DNA from: Blastococcus tunisiensis
GTDB taxonomy: Bacteria > Actinomycetota > Actinomycetes > Mycobacteriales > Geodermatophilaceae
NCBI RefSeq assembly: GCF_900112815.1
Contig: NZ_FOND01000005.1
Location: forward strand, 1-64,000
Direction of reading: 5' to 3'
Length of the DNA stretch: 64,000 nt
Shown here in pieces: positions 26,021 through 34,287 of this stretch (the stretch's first letter is position 1; every line of letters begins with the position of its first letter). The translations under genes were made by a program, and so were the position numbers. The notes below the pieces were generated by a model. It was given only the letters and a program-made list of their open reading frames with translations, ran no database searches and was not told the origin of the DNA.

Positions 26021-26073
26021 GCACGGGGGAGGCCGCGGGAGCACCCCGCGGCCTCCCCGCCCGCCACGGCTGG

Positions 26074-26079
26074 TACTGT
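26074..26079 (+). promoter_or_regulatory. -10 element of the first initiator tRNA gene
   Basis: TACTGT ends twelve bases before the tRNA; the second copy has TACCGT at exactly the same distance (30687-30692). No good -35 was recognised. Confidence 0.5.
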
Positions 26080-26091
26080 GGATCCTGCCGA

Positions 26092-26165
26092 CGCGGGGTG
26101 GAGCAGCTCGGTAGCTCGCTGGGCTCATAACCCAGAGGTCGCAGGTTCGAATCCTGCCCCCGCTA
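26092..26165 (+). tRNA. Initiator tRNA-fMet (CAT), copy 1
   Basis: A complete 74-base cloverleaf without encoded CCA. The anticodon stem-loop reads TGGGCTCATAACCCA: anticodon CAT and three consecutive G-C pairs, the hallmark of initiator tRNA. The first base of the acceptor stem is unpaired (C1 opposite T72), also an initiator feature. T arm GCAGG-TTCGAAT-CCTGC. Confidence 0.97.
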
Positions 26166-26175
26166 CAACGATGAG

Positions 26176-26210
26176 ACGGCCCTCGCAGCCATTGCGGGGG
26201 CCGTTTCCGT
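26176..26210 (+). terminator. Intrinsic terminator after the first initiator tRNA
   Basis: A 12-bp stem with one G-T pair (ACGGCCCTCGCA with TGCGGGGGCCGT), 5-base loop and a short T-run (TTTCCGT). The following 250 bases up to the helicase gene hold no recognised feature. Confidence 0.75.
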
Positions 26211-26462
26211 CGGTGCAGGAGCTCGAGGCACGCGCGGCCGTCCGGTGAACGCTCTCGCCGAGCGGTCGGTGTCCCGGCCGTCGACGGCGGGACGGCGGGT
26301 CGCACCGATGTCGGGTCGTCGGGCGTGCAGGTGCCGGCCCTCGCCGGACGGAGTGCCGGCCGGCGCTCCGGACCGGCAGCCGGTGCCCGGCATCCGTCGC
26401 CTCGGCCCCGGGTCGTGTGCCGATGCGTGACAACGATGCGCGCCGTCGTGAAGGAGGAGTTC

Positions 26463-28583
26463 GTGGCTCGACGAGGGCAGTCCCCGACGGGCACCCGCCG
26501 CACCGCCCCGCGGAACCAGCGACGGACCCGTGACCGCGACGACGTGGTGTCGGTGCTGGCGCGGACCGTGCGCGAGGTCGAGACCGCCGCCCGGCGCGGT
26601 CCCGTGTCTCCCTCGGTGCGCACGAAGTTCCAGGTCGTCGCGCTGGTCCTGCGCGAGGAGCACGCGCGCGTCCGCGCCGACGAGTCCCTCACGGACGCAC
26701 GTCGGGCCGACCGGCTCAAGCGGCTGGACGGCATCGCGACGATCCTCGCGAAGACGGCCGTGCGCGATCCCGCCCTGCTCGGCCTGCTGGCCGAGGACGC
26801 CGTCGTCTCCGACGAGGTCCGGTCCCGTTCCCGGGAGCTGCTGCGTTCCGTCGGCATCGAGGCGCCGGTCGAGGAGGCGCCGGCGCCGGAGCCCGAGGCC
26901 GCCCCGGCCGCTCCGGAGCGCCGGATCGTGCCGCAGTCGGTCGTCTCGCGGCAGCTGGCCAACCCCTTTCTCGCCCCCGACTTCTCCGCCGCCCCCGTGC
27001 GCGCGTCCCGCCCCCGCCGGCTGGCCGGCTGGGAGCTGCTGGGCCCGCTGCTGCGGTCCTTCGAACGCGCCGGCGACGGGGAGATCGCCTGCATGCCGCT
27101 ACCCGCGCCGTCGTCGCTGCGCGCGCCCGGGGACCGGGAGCTCATGCCCCACCAGGCGCAGCTGGTCGCCGCCGCGGCGGCCGGGCACCGGACCTTCCTC
27201 CTGGCCGACGAGCCGGGGCTCGGCAAGACCGCGCAGGCGCTGCTCGCCGCCGAGGCGGCCGACGCCTATCCGCTGCTCGTGGTCGTGCCGAACGTCGTCA
27301 AGACCAACTGGGCCCGCGAGGCCGGGATCTGGACGCCGCACCGCACCGCGACGGTGGTGCAGGGCAACGGCGAGACCGTCGACGGCTTCGCCGACATCGT
27401 CGTCGTCAACTACGAGGTGCTGGACCGGCACGTCGGCTGGCTGGGGAACTTCGGCTTCCGCGGCATGGTGGTCGACGAGGCGCACTTCATCAAGAACAAG
27501 ACGTCGCAGCGGTCCCAGCACGTCCTCGAGCTGTCCGAGCGGGTCCGCGCCCGGACGGTGCGGCCGCTGCTGATGGCCCTGACCGGCACCCCGCTGATCA
27601 ACGACATCGAGGACTTCCTCGCCATCTGGCAGTTCCTCGGCTGGATCGACGACACCAAGCCGCTGGGCGAGCTGATCGACGCGCTGGAGGAGACCGGCCT
27701 GACGCCGGCCGACTTCGGCTTCTACGCGGCCGCGCGCAGGTGTGTCATCGAGCAGGGGGTCGTCCGCCGCCGGAAGGTCGACGTGGCCGCCGACATCCCG
27801 GCCCGCCGGATCGCCGACATCCCCGTCGAGCTGGACGGGGCGGCCGGCCGCTCGATCCGGGCGGCCGAACGGGATCTCGCCCGCCGGCTGGTCGCGCGCT
27901 ACGAGACGGCGATGGCGAACCGCACCTCGCAGCCGGTCGACGGCATCGACGCCGAGCTGGTGCGCCGGGTCGCCCGGTCGGAGCTCAAGGAGGCCGCGGC
28001 CGGGGAGTCCGGCGAGAACGTCTTCAGCATGATGCGGCGCATCGGTCAGGCGAAGGCCGGGCTCGCCGCGGACTATGCGGCGCAGTTGGCGCGCAGTGCG
28101 GGCAAGGTCGTCTTCTTCGCCAAGCACGTCGACGTCATGGATGCGGCGCAGGAGTCGCTGACCCGGCAGGGTGTCCGGTTCTCCTCGATCCGGGGTGACC
28201 AGACGCCGTCGTCCCGGCAGAAGAACATCGACGCGTTCGTCAACGACCCCGAGGTCGCCGTCGCGGTGTGTTCCCTGACGGCGGCCGGCGTGGGCCTGAA
28301 CCTGCAGGTCGCCTCGAACCTCGTGCTCGCCGAGCTGTCCTGGACCGACGCCGAGCAGACGCAGGCGATCGACCGCAGCCACCGGATCGGGCAGTCCGAG
28401 CCGGTCACCGCCTGGCGGATCATCGCCGCGCAGACGCTCGACGCCCGGATCGCCGAGCTGATCGACAGCAAGGCGGGACTGGCCGCCCGGGCCCTCGACG
28501 GATCGGACGAGGAGCTCCCCTCCTCGGCGGACGTGCAGCTCGAGGCGCTCGTCGCGCTGCTGACCGACGCCCTGACGGCCTAG
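26463..28583 (+). CDS. SNF2-family DNA-dependent ATPase (SMARCAL1-like)
   Basis: A 706-residue superfamily 2 ATPase. An unrecognised, partly Ala/Pro-rich N-terminal region of about 220 residues precedes the motor. Walker A is D-E-P-G-L-G-K-T-A (249-257), motif II D-E-A-H near residue 341, motif III MALTGTP, and the C-terminal lobe has S-H-R-I-G-Q. The layout resembles SMARCAL1/HepA-like remodellers that anneal or restart damaged DNA structures. GTG start at 26463 follows AAGGAGGAG at ideal spacing; an in-frame ATG at 26436 would include that site in the protein and is rejected. Confidence 0.92.
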   Translation: MARRGQSPTGTRRTAPRNQRRTRDRDDVVSVLARTVREVETAARRGPVSPSVRTKFQVVALVLREEHARVRADESLTDARRADRLKRLDGIATILAKTAVRDPALLGLLAEDAVVSDEVRSRSRELLRSVGIEAPVEEAPAPEPEAAPAAPERRIVPQSVVSRQLANPFLAPDFSAAPVRASRPRRLAGWELLGPLLRSFERAGDGEIACMPLPAPSSLRAPGDRELMPHQAQLVAAAAAGHRTFLLADEPGLGKTAQALLAAEAADAYPLLVVVPNVVKTNWAREAGIWTPHRTATVVQGNGETVDGFADIVVVNYEVLDRHVGWLGNFGFRGMVVDEAHFIKNKTSQRSQHVLELSERVRARTVRPLLMALTGTPLINDIEDFLAIWQFLGWIDDTKPLGELIDALEETGLTPADFGFYAAARRCVIEQGVVRRRKVDVAADIPARRIADIPVELDGAAGRSIRAAERDLARRLVARYETAMANRTSQPVDGIDAELVRRVARSELKEAAAGESGENVFSMMRRIGQAKAGLAADYAAQLARSAGKVVFFAKHVDVMDAAQESLTRQGVRFSSIRGDQTPSSRQKNIDAFVNDPEVAVAVCSLTAAGVGLNLQVASNLVLAELSWTDAEQTQAIDRSHRIGQSEPVTAWRIIAAQTLDARIAELIDSKAGLAARALDGSDEELPSSADVQLEALVALLTDALTA

Positions 28584-28619
28584 CCCGGGCCGCCGCTGCC
28601 GCCACCGGGACGGCGGCGG

Positions 28620-29483
28620 TCAGGCGACGGCGAGGGAACGCTTCGACAGGCCCATCCAGAAGCCGTCGATCGTCGGCTCCCGCGGGGCCTCGGCGACGGT
28701 GGCCGCCCCGAGGGTGACGAAGAGCGGCACGAAGTGCTCCACCGTCGGGTGGGCGTACGGCATCCCCGGAGCCCGGTGCCGGTAGTCGGCCAGCGCGTCG
28801 ACGTCACCGCGGGCGAGGGCCTCGGCGGCCCAGGCGTCGAACTCCGTCGACCAGCCCGGCACGGTCTGCCCGAGGACGTCCGACCGGCCGAGGAACGGCA
28901 GGCCGTGCGTCGTGAACCCCGAGCCGACCACCAGCACGCCCTCGTCGCGCAGGGCGCGCAGCCGGGCCCCCAGCCGCAGCAGCCGGTCGGGGTCCGACGT
29001 CGGCAGGCTGAGCTGCAGCACCGGGATGTCGGCCTCGGGGTACATCACCTTCAGCGGCACCCAGGCGCCGTGGTCGAGCCCGCGGCTCTGCTGCTGGTGC
29101 ACCGGATCCCCGCCTCCGAGGGCGCCGAGCACCCGGGCGCCGAGCTCCGTGGCGTCCGGGGTGTCGTAGCGCATGCGGTAGTACATCGGGTCGAAGCCGC
29201 CGAAGTCGTAGACCGGCGTGACGTGGGGGTCGGTGCTGGACAGGCTCAGCGGTGCCGCCTCCCAGTGCGCGGAGACGATGAGGACCGCCGTCGGCCGCGG
29301 CATGGAGCGCGCCCACGTGAACAGCTGGGTCATCCAGTCGGTGTCCTCGAACAGCGGCGGCGCGCCGTGGCTCAGGTAGAGCGCGGGGAGGGCGCCGTCC
29401 TCGGGGCGCCAGGCGGCGTGCGGCGGCGCGGCGGCGGCGCGGGCAAGGTGGCCGGTGAACGGGTGGGTCGGGGGCTGGGTCAT
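28620..29483 (-). CDS. LigB-type (DODA) extradiol dioxygenase
   Basis: A 287-residue class III extradiol ring-cleavage dioxygenase related to YgiD/4,5-DOPA dioxygenase. Metal ligands and catalytic His are visible in L-S-H-G-A-P-P (about 38-44), V-S-A-H-W-E (70-75), G-L-D-H-G-A-W-V-P-L (about 134-143) and H-P-T-V-E-H-F-V-P-L (near 247-256). It opens catechol-type rings; the natural substrate is unknown. ATG at 29483 is preceded by GGAG. The -10 element TAGGGT (29542-29537, minus strand) overlaps a MarR-type palindrome, so the divergent MarR gene almost certainly controls it. Confidence 0.9.
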   Translation of the reverse strand: MTQPPTHPFTGHLARAAAAPPHAAWRPEDGALPALYLSHGAPPLFEDTDWMTQLFTWARSMPRPTAVLIVSAHWEAAPLSLSSTDPHVTPVYDFGGFDPMYYRMRYDTPDATELGARVLGALGGGDPVHQQQSRGLDHGAWVPLKVMYPEADIPVLQLSLPTSDPDRLLRLGARLRALRDEGVLVVGSGFTTHGLPFLGRSDVLGQTVPGWSTEFDAWAAEALARGDVDALADYRHRAPGMPYAHPTVEHFVPLFVTLGAATVAEAPREPTIDGFWMGLSKRSLAVA

Positions 29484-29520
29484 GCCGGGATCTCCAGACG
29501 GGGGCGGGCCACCCCATTGG

Positions 29521-29581
29521 TTGAAGCTTCAAGCGAACCCTAGGCCTACTTTGTTGAAGCGTCAATGAAATGGCCTAGGGT
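29521..29581. promoter_or_regulatory. Divergent promoter with two MarR-type operators
   Basis: TTGAAGCTTCAA (29521-29532) is a perfect palindrome and TTGAAGCGTCAA (29554-29565) a one-step variant, 33 bases centre to centre. Minus-strand -10 TAGGGT (29542-29537) serves the dioxygenase gene; plus-strand -10 TAGGGT (29576-29581) lies six bases before the MarR start. Occupation of both sites would block both genes. Confidence 0.8.
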
Positions 29582-29587
29582 GGCGGC

Positions 29588-30088
29588 ATGAGCACCCGGT
29601 GGCTGACCGACGAGGAGCGCGTGGCCTGGGTGCGGCTCGCCGCCGTCGTGGAGCTGCTGCCCGGCGTCCTGGACGCCCAGCTGCGGCGCGACTCCCGGCT
29701 GAGTCACTTCGAGTACTTCGTCCTCGCCATGCTCTCCGAGGCGCCTGAGCGCACCCTGCGGATGACGGCCCTGGCGGCACGGACCAACGCGACCCTGCCC
29801 CGGCTCTCCCACGTGGTGAGCCGGCTGGAGGACCGCGGGCTCGTCGCGCGGTCCCCGTGCCCGGAGGACGGGCGCGCCACGAACGCCCGGCTCACCGCCG
29901 GGGGCTGGGCGACGGTCGTCGACGCCGCGCCGGGTCACGTCGCCACCGTGCGGTCCCAGGTCCTCGACGCCCTCGATGACGCGCAGGTCCGGCAGCTGGC
30001 GCAGATCGCCGAGTCGATCCTCGGCCGGATCGATCCCGACGGCGTGGTCATGGCGCCGCAGCGTGACGCGGGTGCACCGACGGGCTGA
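29588..30088 (+). CDS. MarR-family transcriptional repressor
   Basis: A 166-residue MarR protein. The winged helix-turn-helix spans about residues 35-105 (RMTALAARTNATLPRLSHVVSRLEDRGLV then the wing PEDGRATNARLT). It should dimerise and bind the two TTGAAGC palindromes upstream, releasing on binding a phenolic ligand, which would induce the divergent dioxygenase. ATG at 29588 is six bases after the -10 TAGGGT, so the transcript is probably leaderless. Repressor function is inferred from the operator layout. Confidence 0.9.
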   Translation: MSTRWLTDEERVAWVRLAAVVELLPGVLDAQLRRDSRLSHFEYFVLAMLSEAPERTLRMTALAARTNATLPRLSHVVSRLEDRGLVARSPCPEDGRATNARLTAGGWATVVDAAPGHVATVRSQVLDALDDAQVRQLAQIAESILGRIDPDGVVMAPQRDAGAPTG

Positions 30089-30107
30089 CCGTCCCGCCGA
30101 CCCTGCG

Positions 30108-30593
30108 TCAGACGACGCTGAGGTAGGCCTCGTACTTGCGCAGGTACTGGTTGCGGCGCAGCGGGCGGGCCGGTTCCTGCTGCGACTCGGACGGCGGGAC
30201 GGGCGCGGGCGGCTGCACGGCGTGCGCCGGCTTGGCCGCTCGGGTGTGCACGCCGGCCAGCAGGGGGTTGGGGCGTGTCGCGTCGTCCGCGTCCCAGCTC
30301 CCCGCGGGCACCGGGCGGTGCACCACGGCCGGGAACGGCTCCTTGTGCGGAGGGCGCGCGGGGTCCGGCAGGCGCAGGTCGGCGAGGTCCATCCACGCCG
30401 AGTGCCGCAGGCCGTCCACCCGGCACCGAACCCGGGCGGCGACCCGGCCGTTGCTCTCGTGCCGCCAGCCGATCAGCTCGCCGGAGTACCAGATGCCCCG
30501 GTGGTGGATCTCCACCGGCTGTGGCTGCCCGGCGAACATGCTCGCCGTCTCCTCGCCCGCCACGTAGCGGACTGTAAGCGGCTGCAGACGCAC
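30108..30593 (-). CDS. Hypothetical protein with a small beta-rich N-terminal domain
   Basis: A 161-residue protein I cannot assign. Residues 25-75 (VEIHHRGIWYSGELIGWRHESNGR then RVRCRVDG) look like a small beta-barrel, the middle is Pro-rich, and the basic C-terminus ends RNQYLRKYEAYLSVV. Start is ATG at 30593; ATG at 30539 (MFAGQPQPVEI) is a plausible shorter start that keeps the conserved-looking part. It lies between the MarR gene and the second initiator tRNA. Confidence 0.65.
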   Translation of the reverse strand: MRLQPLTVRYVAGEETASMFAGQPQPVEIHHRGIWYSGELIGWRHESNGRVAARVRCRVDGLRHSAWMDLADLRLPDPARPPHKEPFPAVVHRPVPAGSWDADDATRPNPLLAGVHTRAAKPAHAVQPPAPVPPSESQQEPARPLRRNQYLRKYEAYLSVV

Positions 30594-30686
30594 GGCATGG
30601 AAGGCGCGCGCGTGCCTGGGACCGGTGTGACGGAGTGGTACGGCGCCCCTCGGGGGGGGGCCGTGCGAGCGACCGCGGCCGGCGTG

Positions 30687-30692
30687 TACCGT
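30687..30692 (+). promoter_or_regulatory. -10 element of the second initiator tRNA gene
   Basis: TACCGT twelve bases before the tRNA, the same spacing as in copy 1. A run of nine G at about 30652-30660 lies upstream. Confidence 0.5.
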
Positions 30693-30704
30693 GGTAGCTA
30701 CCGA

Positions 30705-30778
30705 CGCGGGGTGGAGCAGCTCGGTAGCTCGCTGGGCTCATAACCCAGAGGTCACAGGTTCGAATCCTGTCCCCGCTA
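30705..30778 (+). tRNA. Initiator tRNA-fMet (CAT), copy 2
   Basis: Identical to copy 1 except in the T stem, where ACAGG/CCTGT replaces GCAGG/CCTGC: a compensatory pair change that keeps the stem. It has the same GGG/CCC anticodon stem and C1-T72 mismatch. CCA is not encoded. Confidence 0.97.
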
Positions 30779-30785
30779 CGACGAT

Positions 30786-30813
30786 GGGCCCGGTCACCTC
30801 GGTGACCGGGCCC
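30786..30813 (+). terminator. Intrinsic terminator after the second initiator tRNA
   Basis: Perfect 12-bp stem GGGCCCGGTCAC with its complement around CTCG, followed by TTGTCGT. Confidence 0.75.
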
Positions 30814-30906
30814 TTGTCGTGTCCGTCCTGCCGCGTGTTGTGCATTCCCCGGTCCACTCTCTAGCGTCGCGGTCACCGTTGACCGTCACTGCCCGGAGGT
30901 CGCCCG

Positions 30907-32205
30907 ATGGTCGTGGACGCCGCACCCGGATCCGTCGCGCGGATCCCCGACCTGGATGGCATCGACCTCTCCGACCGGGACTTCTGGCTGGAGCCGCCGG
31001 AGGTGCGGCACGCGGTCTTCGACCGGCTGCGGGCCGAGCGCCCGTTCGCGTTCTTCGCCGAGCCGGAGATCCCGGGGCTGCCGGCCGGCCCCGGCTACTA
31101 CGCCGTGACCCGGCACGCCGACCTGGACGCGATCAGCTCGCGGCCGCAGGTCTTCTGCTCCGGCAAGGGGGCGGTGTCCATCCAGGACATCCCGGCCGAC
31201 CTGCACGAGTTCTACGGCTCGATGATCAGCATGGACGACCCCCGGCACGCGCGGATCCGGCGGATCGTCTCGAAGACCTTCACCCCGCGGATGCTGGAGC
31301 GGGTGGTGGACTCGGTGCGCGGCATCGTCGAGGAGGTGCTGACCGAGGCCCGCCGCACCGCGGAGGCCGACGACGGGCGCCTGGACGTGGTCGCCGACAT
31401 CGCCGCACCGATCCCGCTGCGGGTCATCTGCGACATGATGGGCGTGCCCGCCGAGGACCGGGAACAGGTGCTCGCGGCCTCCAACGTGATCCTCTCCGGC
31501 GGCGACCCGGAGCTCATCGAGGACCAGGACGAGCCGCTGACGGCGCTGTTCGAGGCGGGCATCGCCCTGGCCGGGATCATGGAGCGGCTGGCCGCCGAGC
31601 GGCTGGAGCGCCCGGCCGACGACCTGACGACGGCGCTGGTGACCACCGAGGTGGACGGCGAGAGACTGACCCACCAGGAGATCGCCTCCTTCTTCATCCT
31701 GCTGCTGGTGGCAGGGAACGAGACCACCCGCAACGCCATCTCCCAGGGCATCCTCGCGCTGTCCGAGCACCCCGGGCAGCGGGCCCGGTGGATGGCCGAC
31801 CCGTCGATCGACAAGACGGCGGTGGAGGAGCTCGTGCGCTGGACCAGCCCGATCACCTGGATGCGCCGGACGGCGACGCAGGACGGCGAGGTGAACGGCC
31901 ACCGGTTCGCCGCCGGTGACAAGTTCCTGCTGTTCTACGCAGCGGCCAACCGCGACCCGGAGCTGTTCTCCGACCCGCAGGTCTTCGACCTGACGCGGGA
32001 CCCCAACCCGCACGTCGGCTTCGGCGGCCACGGCCCGCACTTCTGCCTCGGGGCGCACCTGGCCCGCCGGGAGATCGCGGTGACCTTCCGGCAGCTGTTC
32101 GACCAGCTGCCCGACCTGGAGGTGGCGGGCGAGCCGGCCCGCCTGCGGTCCTCCTTCGTCAACGGGCTCAAGCGGCTGCCCGGCCGGCTGACGGGCGCGG
32201 TGTGA
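30907..32205 (+). CDS. Cytochrome P450 (CYP125/142-like)
   Basis: A 432-residue soluble P450 monooxygenase. The I-helix oxygen motif is A-G-N-E-T-T-R (269-275), the K-helix motif E-E-L-V-R (307-311), and the haem loop F-G-G-H-G-P-H-F-C-L-G gives Cys380 as the iron ligand. Sequence style (SMDDPRHARIRRIVSKTFTPR, SPITWMRRTA) resembles the CYP125/CYP142/CYP124 group that oxidises steroid or branched-lipid side chains; the substrate here is not known. The ATG at 30907 has a GGAGG site. The stop overlaps a ferredoxin gene, its likely electron donor. Confidence 0.93.
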   Translation: MVVDAAPGSVARIPDLDGIDLSDRDFWLEPPEVRHAVFDRLRAERPFAFFAEPEIPGLPAGPGYYAVTRHADLDAISSRPQVFCSGKGAVSIQDIPADLHEFYGSMISMDDPRHARIRRIVSKTFTPRMLERVVDSVRGIVEEVLTEARRTAEADDGRLDVVADIAAPIPLRVICDMMGVPAEDREQVLAASNVILSGGDPELIEDQDEPLTALFEAGIALAGIMERLAAERLERPADDLTTALVTTEVDGERLTHQEIASFFILLLVAGNETTRNAISQGILALSEHPGQRARWMADPSIDKTAVEELVRWTSPITWMRRTATQDGEVNGHRFAAGDKFLLFYAAANRDPELFSDPQVFDLTRDPNPHVGFGGHGPHFCLGAHLARREIAVTFRQLFDQLPDLEVAGEPARLRSSFVNGLKRLPGRLTGAV

Positions 32206-32396
32206 GCCGGATCGAGGTCGACCGGGAGCGCTGCGTGGGGTCGGGCGCCTGCGAGGCCCTGGCGCCGGACGTCTTCGAGGTCGACGACGAGGGGTTGCTC
32301 GTCGTGCACCGGCCCGAGCCGGACACCGACGAGCTCGGGAACGTGCAGGACGCCGTCCAGGCCTGCCCCACCGGGGCCCTCTCGCTGGCGGAGTGA
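32202..32396 (+). CDS. Single-cluster (3Fe-4S type) ferredoxin
   Basis: A 64-residue ferredoxin with Cys11, Cys17 and Cys55. The motif is C-V-G-S-G-A-C (C-x5-C) with C-P-T-G later; the usual middle Cys of 4Fe-4S proteins is Gly, which marks a 3Fe-4S cluster, common for P450 partners in actinobacteria. GTG at 32202 overlaps the P450 stop by four bases, so it is coupled to it. Confidence 0.93.
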   Translation: MSRIEVDRERCVGSGACEALAPDVFEVDDEGLLVVHRPEPDTDELGNVQDAVQACPTGALSLAE

Positions 32397-32428
32397 TCGA
32401 AACGGCGGGGCCGGGGTAGGGGACCGGC

Positions 32429-32713
32429 ATGGAGCCCACAGTTCAGGACGCCCCCGAGGCCAACCGCTACGAGATCCGCGACGGTGACCAGCTGCTCGGC
32501 CACGCCGACTACGAGCGCCGCGGCGACACCGTCGTGTTCACCCACACCGAGGTCGACCAGGACACCGGGCGCAAGGGCCTGGGCAGCACGCTGGTCCAGG
32601 CGGCACTGGACGACGTCCGGGCGAGGGGCGGCTCCGTCGTCCCGCAGTGCTCGTTCGTGCGCGGCTGGATCGACAAGCACGAGGAGTACCAGGACCTCGT
32701 CCAGCAGCGCTGA
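32429..32713 (+). CDS. Small GNAT-like N-acetyltransferase (COG2388/YidJ type)
   Basis: A 94-residue minimal GNAT fold: YEIRDGDQLLGHADYERRGD (start), VFTHTEVDQDTGRKGLGSTLV with the acetyl-CoA loop R-K-G-L-G-S, and a C-terminal VPQCSFVRGWIDKHEEY. Relatives acetylate unknown small targets. ATG at 32429 is six bases after TAGGGG, a likely leaderless start. It follows the ferredoxin gene by 32 bases but probably has its own promoter. Confidence 0.85.
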   Translation: MEPTVQDAPEANRYEIRDGDQLLGHADYERRGDTVVFTHTEVDQDTGRKGLGSTLVQAALDDVRARGGSVVPQCSFVRGWIDKHEEYQDLVQQR

Positions 32714-32717
32714 GCAC

Positions 32718-32752
32718 GGCCCCTCTGCACGACGGGACCGTGCAGAGGGGCC
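32718..32752. terminator. Bidirectional hairpin between convergent genes
   Basis: Perfect 14-bp stem (GGCCCCTCTGCACG at 32718-32731 with 32739-32752) and a 7-base loop between the GNAT-like gene and the convergent VOC gene. Confidence 0.85.
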
Positions 32753-32757
32753 CTCCT

Positions 32758-33267
32758 TCAGAGGACCTGGTGGCCGTACATCTCCCCGAGCGGATCGGCG
32801 ATGAGCTCGATGCGGGCGCCGTCGGGGTCGCGGAAGTACACCGAGACGCCGCTGTGCACCTCGTGCTCGACGCCCGCCTCGGTGAGCCGCTCGACCAGCT
32901 TCTCCCAGCGCTCGGGGTCGACGCTGATGGCCATGTGGTGCAGGCCGCCGAGCACCTCGGCGTACGGGCCGACGTCCAGGCCCGGGAAGTCGAAGAAGGC
33001 CAGCAGGTTGCCGTTGCCGATGTCGAAGAAGAAGTGCGAGGAGCCCGGGTAGTCGCGGTTCTCGATCAGCTCGGTCAGCGGGAAGCCGAGGACGTCCTGG
33101 TAGAAGCGGACGGTCCGCTCGACGTCGGAGCTGATCAGCGCCGTGTGGTGCAGTCCGCGCGCGGTCGAGGCGGGGCGCTCCCCGGAGGGCCTGAGGTGGA
33201 CGTCGCGGATGCGGGCGCGCTCCTGCTCGAGCGCGGTCACGTCGCGGGTGTTCTCGGTGGTGCTCAC
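32758..33267 (-). CDS. VOC family (glyoxalase/extradiol dioxygenase-like) protein
   Basis: A 169-residue vicinal oxygen chelate protein with two beta-alpha-beta modules: LHHTALISSDVERTVRFYQDVLG (from about residue 39) and LHHMAISVDPERWEKLVERL (about 107-126), and an end RDPDGARIELIAD that supplies a Glu ligand. It could be a metal-dependent isomerase, lyase or dioxygenase; the chemistry cannot be told. GTG at 33267 is chosen for the GGAGGA site eight bases upstream; a start at 33333 would give an unrelated N-terminal tail. Confidence 0.85.
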   Translation of the reverse strand: MSTTENTRDVTALEQERARIRDVHLRPSGERPASTARGLHHTALISSDVERTVRFYQDVLGFPLTELIENRDYPGSSHFFFDIGNGNLLAFFDFPGLDVGPYAEVLGGLHHMAISVDPERWEKLVERLTEAGVEHEVHSGVSVYFRDPDGARIELIADPLGEMYGHQVL

Positions 33268-33421
33268 GCGCTGATCCTCCAGGGTCGGGCCGTCTGCCGG
33301 ACGCAACCGCGACGCGGGGCATCTGCTTCCCACCCCTCACCGATGCCCGCCCCGAGCGGGCGGGGGGTCACGATCGGGGGGCCCTGGTGATGCGCGGACC
33401 GTCATGCCGGAAAGTGGAGGC

Positions 33422-34192
33422 GTGATCGAACTGCGCACACCTGGCGAGCTGGACGCGATGCGGGCGGCCGGGGCGGTGGTCGCGGACATGCACGCGGCCG
33501 TGCGCGCGGCGGCGGCGCCGGGAGTCCGGCTCACCGCACTGGACGCCATCGCCCGGGACGTCCTGGCCGACGCGGGAGCCACCTCGCCCTTCCTCGGCTA
33601 CGCCCCGCTGGCCACCACGCCGCCGTTCCCGGGCGTGCTGTGCCTGTCGGTCAACGACGTCGCGCTGCACGGCATCCCGACCCCCTACGAGTTGGAGGAC
33701 GGCGACCTGCTCAGCGTCGACGCGGGAGCCACGCTCGACGGGTGGGTCGGGGACGCGGCGATGACCTACCCCGTCGGCACGCCGCGCGCCGCGGACCTCC
33801 GGCTGGTCGAGACCACCGAGCAGGCGCTCGCCGCCGGCATCGCCGCGGCCGTCGTCGGCAACCGGGTGGGTGACATCTCCGCGGCCGTCGGCGCGGTCGG
33901 CCGGGCCGGCGGCTGCGGGATCAACACCGACCAGGGTGGCCACGGCGTGGGCCGGACCATGCACGAGGCGCCGTCCGTGCCCAACGAGGGCCGTCCGGGG
34001 CGGGGTCTGCCGCTGCGGCCGGGGCTGGTGATCGCCATCGAGCCGTGGTTCCTGGCCGGCGGGAGCGACGACTACCGGGTCGACGCCGACGGCTGGACCC
34101 TGCGCTCCGCCGACGGCAGCCGCGCCGCCCACGTCGAGCACACCGTCGCCGTCACCGCGGACGGCCCCAGGATCCTGACCGCGCCACGCTGA
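33422..34192 (+). CDS. map: Methionine aminopeptidase, type I
   Basis: A 256-residue dimetal aminopeptidase that removes the initiator Met from nascent proteins. The five metal ligands lie in S-V-D-A-G-A (Asp near residue 102), W-V-G-D-A-A (about 112), G-H-G-V-G-R (His near 178), I-A-I-E-P-W (Glu near 210) and V-E-H-T-V-A-V (near 241). GTG at 33422 (VIELRTPGELDAM) gives the normal family start although GGAGG is too close to it; ATG at 33404 adds six residues. Proximity to other genes does not suggest an operon. Confidence 0.92.
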   Translation: MIELRTPGELDAMRAAGAVVADMHAAVRAAAAPGVRLTALDAIARDVLADAGATSPFLGYAPLATTPPFPGVLCLSVNDVALHGIPTPYELEDGDLLSVDAGATLDGWVGDAAMTYPVGTPRAADLRLVETTEQALAAGIAAAVVGNRVGDISAAVGAVGRAGGCGINTDQGGHGVGRTMHEAPSVPNEGRPGRGLPLRPGLVIAIEPWFLAGGSDDYRVDADGWTLRSADGSRAAHVEHTVAVTADGPRILTAPR

Positions 34193-34211
34193 CCGGCCTC
34201 GCCGGAGGGTC

Positions 34212-34241
34212 GCCGTCCTCGCGCTGCAGCACGAGGACGGC
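34212..34241. terminator. Hairpin between convergent genes
   Basis: Perfect 10-bp stem GCCGTCCTCG / CGAGGACGGC with a 10-base loop, between the methionine aminopeptidase gene and the small convergent gene. Confidence 0.6.
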
Positions 34242-34287
34242 GGTCGCGCAGTGGGGATGGCGCTCGCCGGTCACCGCACTGCGCTGA

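Noticed and set aside
26436-26462. ATG at 26436 as start of the SNF2 gene
   Set aside because: The stretch between it and GTG 26463 is itself an ideal ribosome-binding site for the GTG.
22703-27226. A 1507-codon open frame on the minus strand opposite UPF0182 and the first initiator tRNA
   Set aside because: It crosses a tRNA gene and several real genes, its product is low-complexity Arg/Val/Asp/Gln-rich, and GC-rich coding DNA commonly leaves such antisense frames open.
30907-32396. Part of a secondary-metabolite cluster because of the P450-ferredoxin pair
   Set aside because: No polyketide, peptide synthetase, terpene or RiPP genes are nearby; this pair is common in general catabolism.
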